The notes under the pieces were generated by a model. That model worked only from the letters and a program-made list of their open reading frames with translations, did no database searches and was not told the origin of the DNA. Source: Isoperla grammatica (lineage: Eukaryota; Arthropoda; Insecta; Plecoptera; Perlodidae). Taken from it: a stretch of 64,000 nucleotides of DNA. The stretch lies in NCBI GenBank assembly GCA_945910005.1, contig OX246746.1, positions 27,675,075 to 27,739,074 on the forward strand, in the 5' to 3' direction. Shown here in pieces: positions 51,689 through 64,000 of this stretch. Each line of letters starts with the position of its first letter. The stretch's first letter is position 1. The position numbers and the translations under genes are program-made.

Positions 51689-52156
51689 ATATAGGTTTTA
51701 GTCACTCTTCCGGTTGTTTACGTCACGTCCTTCTACGCCCTTTGCTCTTATCTCCATTTCCCCTACCCCTTGTGACGTATGCATGTTTTCGTGTTTGAGC
51801 TGCTTGTGCAGTCAGACCAGTCTGGTTTCATCTCTCCTACGTGCCTGTCATCTCGCCTTCGAACCGCTTGCGGACTCCGAGCATCGAGCTCACCCATTGT
51901 CTACGCGCTGCTGCTTGTGGTTCGAGCCTCTCTTGAGGCGTTTTTCTTACTCTTTCTTTCTTCTCCTTTCAACCCTGGGTTGCCTGGGTTCTTTAATCTT
52001 TTCTTTACCTATCAAACCAGGCAAACAACTAGTCTCTGCACTTCGGCATCACACTATTCTCCACCTCACTGCATTCTCGGTAAGTTCATTCAAAATATAC
52101 AGTCCACTTTCAGTTCTAATTATACAATCTTTTCTCTTTGCTTCCCCGCGCTAACA
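51655..52156 (+). repeat. BEL/Pao LTR copy in inverted orientation
   Basis: Same sequence as 38911-39402 on minus, but here on plus, starting CACGCCTACCTCCCC (the first ~5 bases are lost) and ending CGCTAACA. It is directly joined to pol. Both copies share an open frame that starts MFTSRPSTPFALI, which I read as LTR sequence and not a gene. Confidence 0.85.
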
Positions 52157-52159
52157 CTA

Positions 52160-52815
52160 CCTTCAGCGCTCATAATGGCAGCTGCAACCTTTGTCTATTC
52201 AAATCGTGACCAATTTCTCCAAAAGCCATGCTTCATCAGCATTCAACCCGGAACAACTCTAACATGTACATCCCATCTTTTAAACATTCATTCTTCAAAC
52301 ACAGTCCAACATACCTATGTAGCCAAATCTTCAACTCCATACCATTAGACATAAAGAACACCGAATGTGAAACATTATTCTAACACAAACTAAAATCATG
52401 CCTAATTAAAAATGCATTCTATTCCGTTAAAGACTTCTGTGACTTTACCACCCGGCACCCACAACCCAAATAATCCTTCCAAATAGCCGAGCGTCAGTGA
52501 AGGTCGTCAGATTTTAACTATTTAATTTAATTTACTGTATAAGTGCAGTCTATACTGCCCTCAAATAATTGTAAATGACTGTTTTCTACCTGTATTGTAT
52601 AAATAATCATATGTTACCTATGTATTTTATATTGTATAATTAATCATATGCTATGTATTTTAATTTAACTTTAATATCTATATGCTATCCTTAGATTCTA
52701 AGCTTAATTTAGTCCAAGGCCTGTACCGCTTTAACGACGACACCCATATATGTACTATGTACTTATCGAAGGGAAGATCAATAAATGAAATAAAATGAAA
52801 TGAAATGAAACTACA
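52160..52815 (+). mobile_element. 3' end of a Jockey/I-like non-LTR retrotransposon
   Basis: One frame near 52330-52470 gives FNSIPLDIKNTE ... LKSCLIKNAFYSVKDFCDFT, the C-terminal 'FN.+P..IK' and 'AFYS..+F' motifs of a non-LTR RT. A 3' UTR and an (AATGA)n tail at about 52785-52811 follow. It is related to the element at 28410-29590. Confidence 0.65.
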
Positions 52816-53160
52816 AAAAGCTAGCTGGCGAGATCGATGTTGACAAAATATGTTCCAAGTTTGTGAACAAAACGAGTGAGCGTCGTAAAGTGTTCTACAC
52901 CTTTCACCAATAAATATACTATAATATACTCGTCGTACAACTTTGGTAACGCTTTCGTCATCAATCAATGACGTGTTTACGTTCTTGGCCAACCCGAGCA
53001 GGTATTTGAAATTTTGAATTGGTCACGGCCGCTGGTTGGCTGCCGCTCACCCACCCGTGATGGAAGCAATACCGAAGTTGTTGTACGATAACTATATGAT
53101 ACAAAAGATCAGTACGGCTTAGTCTTACGTATTTTGAAAATTACGTTGTTTAATAGTTAT
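52816..53160. other. Spacer
   Basis: No gene or element end recognised between the non-LTR tail and the next TIR element. Confidence 0.4.
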
Positions 53161-55442
53161 AGACCTTGGGCCAGCTATAACCCCCCCTCCCCCCCCCCCG
53201 GTGCGGAAGGTCTGAAAGTGGTTTTGAGTACTTTGATATATTGACTTTCGATTTTCACTTGTTAGCCAACATGGTTTTGGTGGGTGCACCCACCAGGGGT
53301 GTCCAAATGTGGTACTGTGAAAACCATAAAAATATTAATTGAGGTATGTTGCCAGTTCAAGGAATGAACTATTTTTATAAGGATGTACTCTTTTATACGT
53401 AAGCTACTAAATAATACAATTTGTTGATTTTCAGGGTTACACAAACTAGTTATCTATTCATGTTTTGTTTTTATTTCGAGCAAAACATTTATATAGTTTG
53501 GCCGCTCTGTAACGCCCCACCCCTCAAATAATGGAAGGTCTAAAAGTGGTTTCGATTACTATTATATATGTACTTTTGATTTTTACTTGTTAGCCAACAT
53601 GGTTTTGGCGGGTGCATCTTCCAGGGTTGTCCAAATGTGCCACGGTACAAATCGATATTAATATTATATGCAATTCTTGAGAATAAATCAAAATAGTTGT
53701 AAGTATATAACCTCACGCATCTAAATTGCTTGATAACATGAATTTTTTATTTTTCAGGGGTGAGAAAAACATTCTATATACATTTTATGTGAATTTTTTA
53801 GGTTAAAATGTATCATGTTTGCCCCATCTGTAACCCCCCACCCCTCCAATATTGGACGGTCTGAAAGTGTTTTTGTATACTTTGATACATGAAAGTTTGA
53901 TTTATACTTGTTAGCCAAGATGGTTTTTTGTGAGTGCACTTACCAGGGCTATCCAAAATGTCGAAATAGTGAGCAATATTAATGATAATTGTGATTTTGA
54001 CAATAAAATGAACATTTTTGGAATTAAGTAACCTTTAACACATTGAAATTGTTAATTATACATTTTCCCATTTAAATGGTCGCACAACACAATATATAAT
54101 ACATTGAATTTAATAATTTATACATTTTATTTGTTTACTTTGAGCATAACATGTATAGGGTTTACCCCATTTGTAACCCCCCGTTCCCCATATGCCGGAA
54201 AGTTTAGAACTGTTTTTGGATACTTTGGTACACTGTCTTTCGATTTTAGCTTGTTAGCCAACATAGTTTTGGTGGATGCACCCACCAGGGGTATCCAAAC
54301 ATGGCGAAATAAGGAGCAATATTGATGTTAATTGCGATTCTGGACAGTAAATTAACAATTCTGGACGTATATATTCTTTAACATTCAAAATACTTAATAA
54401 AATACATTTTTTCCATTTAAGGGGTGCACAAAACTTTCCATATACATTTTGTGGTTTACTTAGAGTAGATAGTATATAGTTTTGCCAGTCTATGACCTCC
54501 CATATTACCCACATTGTGGAAGATGATGGAAGCGGGTTTGAGTACTTGAATAGATTGTCTTCGCATTTTCACTCAATATACAACACGGTTTTAGCGGATG
54601 CACCCACCAGGGGTGTCAAAATGTGGCATCTCAAATGTATATACATAAATATTAATTGCGTTTCTTGAGCGTTTATGTAAGTATGTTTGTTATTTTGTGA
54701 CTTTTGACTGTTCCACCAACTAAGTGACATGCATTTGTATTATAAAAGCTGCACAATCCTTAAATAAACGTGTTTCTTTTTTAACGACGTTAATTAATGA
54801 AAAAAAACAATAAACTAAAAATTAAAACAATAACCTAAAATGGATATTATTCTATGGAAATCACATATTACAAACAATGTTAATACACTTACATATATTT
54901 CAAAGCTACAAAGAAAAAAAATGGAAACTTCTCACCTTTATTAGCTACTAGTGCAAAAAATAGCGATCGAAGATGGATTTTGACGTTTAAAGCGTGATTA
55001 CCCCTGAAAATGTATTATTGACATGTATAATAAATTACTTATTCGTAATGTACTCATCAAGACCTTTCATTAGAGTGGTCGCAAACGACATTTGTGACTA
55101 AAGAATTTCATGATGTCCAAAAAGACACAGGGTGATATCTCCGAAGATAATGGCCAATTGGGTCTCAAACAATTTTTATAAATAAGACAATAATATAAAT
55201 AGTTATAACCTCACGTAAAACTAACTACTTTGTTACTACAAGACTCACAATTAATATTTGTACTATTTAGACCAAAATCTTTGGACACCCCTGGTTGGCT
55301 GTTCCACCAAAGTTGTGTTGGCTAACAAGTGAAAATCAAAATGTAATATTAAGAGGTATACAAAACCACTTTCAAACCTTCCGCACCGGGGGGGGGGGGG
55401 GGGGGGGGGGAGGGTTTCTATTAGCTGGCCCATGGTCTATTA
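53161..55442. mobile_element. TIR element built of ~330-bp tandem repeats
   Basis: The left end GACCTTGGGCCAGCTATAAC is inverted at the right as tattagctggcccatggtc, flanked by TA on both sides. The inside has about five direct units of ~330 bp, each with 'aaggtctgaaagtggtttt', 'cacttgttagccaacatgg' and 'tgcacccaccaggggtgtcc' (near 53261, 53589, 53910, 54253, 54575), then one inverted unit at 55260-55385. A poly(G) run of about 24 is at 55388. No gene seen. Confidence 0.75.
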
Positions 55443-55774
55443 CCTTTATTTTTCAATTAAGTAGATTAAGAGTCTGAATTATGAAAATTTAGTAGCTACT
55501 TTCTTGTTTTATCCATTCCATCCATCCATCCAGGCTTCCCACTGGTTGTTGCTATGGTGAAAACAAGTCAGTATAAGCCGTATACGTATAATACATATTT
55601 TATAATACTGGCCCTCCTAACTAGATTTTATTCCAATGATTATTACATTATAGGCCTACTGTTATTATGTAGATCTATATACATACTATTACTTATTATT
55701 TATTTATGATCTACTTGGATAATGTATTGCATATTTATACAATTATCAGTACAGCCATACAAACAAATACTATG

Positions 55775-56220
55775 AGCGGGGGCGGACTGGGATGAAAAGG
55801 CCCGGGATGCTGTGTTTTTTTTTGGGGGGGGGGGGGGGGGGGGGCGCACGAGGTGGCGTGGCGCAGCTGGGGTCTCCAGCCGCCGGAGGCAAATACGCCG
55901 AAGGCGCAAACATTTTTTGGGGGTTGAATTGAACATTATGGCCTAAAATGCGATTTTAGGACGCGATTAACAGAGGCCACCCTACCAGTAGCAAATTCAA
56001 TTATATTCAATAAGTTGCATTGAATATTTACAATAAATATTACAATAAATTCAATTATAATTTCAAAATAATGCTTAAGATTTTTTAGCAATATACAGAG
56101 AAAGTGTTTACATCATAGGAACTTTCTGGTGGCAGCCCGGGGGCTCGGACTGCCGAAGGGCCCGGATTTGCACAGGGGCCCGGGATGCGATCCCGGCATC
56201 CCTAGCCAGTACGCGCCTGA
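55775..56220. mobile_element. Probable non-autonomous element (GGGGGCGGACTGGG edge)
   Basis: Left 'gggggcggactgggatgaaa' and right 'ccctagccagtacgcgcctg' look like diverged inverted ends. 'ggcccggg' and 'ccgaagg' words recur in both arms. I could not find a target duplication. It contains a poly(G) run at about 55825. Confidence 0.4.
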
Positions 56221-56502
56221 ATAAGTTATACACAGGAACTCTTATCGACATTTCGAAATATTAAATGCATCTGAATATATGAAAAAATTTTAAACAGAGG
56301 AAAATAAGTCACTACGCTACTCAATTCCTTTTCACAAAAACATCAAACATCAACATCATCATATTCACTAGGCCCCAACTCACCATGGAGGTCCCACAGC
56401 ATAGTCAAACATGTCCAATACATTCATGCCATATTTGAATAGTATATATTCCTAACCTTGTTTTCTGGAATATTTGAACTCGAATATTAATGTGATCAAT
56501 TA

Positions 56503-56650
56503 TGCTACGTTTACAGCTACGCGTTGCGAGCGAAGCGAGGGCGCGAGCTCCAATCAGCGGCCGAGTTTCATGCAAAGAAGATACAAACTCGGCCGCTGAT
56601 TGGAGCTCGCGCCCTCGCTTCGCTCGCAACGCGTAGCTGTAAACGTAGCA
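56503..56650. mobile_element. Perfect hairpin MITE, 66-bp arms, TTA target duplication
   Basis: 56503-56568 is the exact reverse complement of 56585-56650, with a 16-base loop. TTA flanks both ends (56500-56502, 56651-56653). TTA targets suggest a PIF/Harbinger family. The arms are GC-rich compared with the AT-rich surroundings. Confidence 0.93.
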
Positions 56651-56653
56651 TTA

Positions 56654-57400
56654 GGCTACTTACGAACTTAAAAAAAAAAAAACTGCATTGTATTGTATAC
56701 CTTTGCACCACCAACCAGCCTTCGGTGCTTTATCTTTGTGCCATGAAAAATGTTATTATTTAAAAAAATTGTTGCAAGGCAGCTGGAAAGTCCCCCCCCC
56801 CCCCTGGAACTATAGAGCCGACGCCCGTGCCAAACACTTCCATGTGGTCAATGTCTTTGTGCAAGCACAGTTTTCATAGTAAAGGCCTTAAAGTAGACTA
56901 ATGCTTCCGGGGCTGGCCTTAGCCATGCTTTGGGCAAACATAAATTTGGTATTTTTGGGTTCCTTAGGCTAGTACTAAACACTTTAGGTAGGTAGTTTCT
57001 GTCTTTGAGCAAGCACAGTTTCAATAGTGCCGCCCGTTAAAGTTGATTCATGCTTCCGGGGCGGGCCTTTTTTTAAAAGCTATGTTTTGGGCAAAAATAA
57101 ATTTTATATTTTTGGTTTTCTTAGGTCAGTATCAATCTACTGTCTTTTTAGTTTACAAGCAAAGTGTTACTATAGTAGGCCTACATATCTTTATAATATA
57201 CACATTATCTTTAGTAGACTTTGGTATTGCGGCGACCTTTACCGTGGTTCTTCTCTCTTGGTGTGGTGCTACTTTCCTGCCGCTGTATCCACGTGTAGAT
57301 GTCGACATCAAACAGGCCGTGTAAAAACACTGGAATGGCTATTGACACTGTATTCGCGCCACGACAATCGTGAACGCATAATCACAGTATAAGGAATATC
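56654..57400. other. Spacer with a diverged duplication
   Basis: 'tgtctttg.gcaagcacagttt.catagt' followed by 'atgcttccggggc.ggcctt' occurs at about 56850-56930 and 57000-57070, a diverged direct repeat of ~150-bp period. A poly(C) run is at 56793. No gene recognised. Confidence 0.5.
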
Positions 57401-57770
57401 CTTATACTCTGCGCATACCCTGGATACCCTATTCCCTCGGTAAAACTTTTAGAGCAGTGATGTCATAACTGCTCTAAGGTAAAACACTGTACCATCGTGG
57501 TAGACACCATTGGACACGATGAAACGATTATCGTCTCGTGAGAATAGGAATTGAAAATACTGAAGACACAGCTTGGTTCCAATCTCCGGTACCGGTGCTC
57601 ATATCATTTCGCTGAGTTCACACCGGTTCTATTCTACACAAACCAGAAGTTGGTTGCACCACTGCGCTTCTCAGTTGTCCCGTGTCATAAGTAAACAATA
57701 CCTCTAGCTAGAAAGAAAGACAAGGCCTAGCCAGGCCTTATTTATATTTTCGGTTTTAACTTGCTAAATA
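57401..57770 (+). promoter_or_regulatory. MAPKAPK2 upstream region and 5' UTR
   Basis: No clear TATA box. The in-frame TAA at 57765-57767, two codons before the ATG, shows that the coding region does not extend further upstream in this exon. Transcription start not placed. Confidence 0.4.

Positions 57771-64000
<6,230 letters not shown>

Larger units (their letters stand above)
38911..52156 (-). mobile_element. BEL/Pao LTR retrotransposon remnant with three nested insertions
   Basis: Integrase-region protein runs on minus in blocks 51414-51688, 41076-41542, 40019-40657. They are separated by a 9.87-kb TIR element (41545-51411), a hAT MITE (40658-41075) and another hAT MITE (39568-40010). Removing each insertion with one target duplication joins the blocks. 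Gag, protease and RT are missing, and the right-hand LTR copy is inverted, so the element was rearranged before or during these insertions. Confidence 0.85.

Noticed and set aside
55295..55477. Short open frame across the poly(G) run
   Set aside because: It is repeat-unit sequence read through a homopolymer. No domain.

Overview
The window is eukaryotic DNA. It carries spliced genes with GT-AG introns, is AT-rich, and has very many mobile elements. The proteins, and the constant use of the palindromic word TAGGCCTA in introns and spacers (but none that I saw in exons), suggest a marine invertebrate, perhaps a deuterostome. The species cannot be fixed from the sequence. Two host genes are supported. 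Both run off the window.

(1) Positions 210-23765, minus strand: the 5' part of a VPS13A/C-type lipid-transfer protein gene. There are 19 consecutive exons whose phases all agree, giving 1,328 codons from the start Met. The gene continues beyond the left edge. Its introns hold dated insertions. These include hAT-like elements with perfect or near-perfect 8-bp target duplications, a TTAA-flanked element nested in one of them, a pogo-like element nested in a BED-finger hAT, a TTAA MITE and an element with a 10-bp target duplication.

(2) Positions 57771-63583, plus strand: the first five coding exons of a MAPKAPK2/3 (p38-activated) kinase gene, from the glycine loop to the start of helix F. One intron uses a GC-AG boundary. 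The gene continues beyond the right edge.

Between them (about 24-57.7 kb) there is no convincing host gene, apart from one coiled-coil reading frame at 30.3 kb. This spacer holds: a hAT with a CR1/L2-like retrotransposon inside it (24.5-26.0 kb); a tRNA-derived SINE and a stray Ty3/gypsy gag fragment (26.3-26.8 kb); a ~180-bp satellite split by a truncated non-LTR element (28.2-30.2 kb); a broken Ty3/gypsy element (33.6-38.5 kb); a BEL/Pao element (38.9-52.2 kb); a non-LTR 3' end (52.2-52.8 kb); a TIR element built of ~330-bp repeats (53.2-55.4 kb); and a perfect 66-bp-arm hairpin MITE (56.5 kb).

The most unusual object is 41545-51411. It is a 9.87-kb unit with matching terminal inverted repeats and a TA target duplication, inserted in the BEL/Pao pol frame and filled with four unrelated tandem arrays (73, ~148, 60 and 36 bp) but no recognisable transposase. 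The second unusual object is the TTAA-flanked element at 1336-4149. It pairs a THAP-finger transposase-like gene with a protein module that looks like the cytoplasmic 'ballast' domain of the P2X7 receptor.
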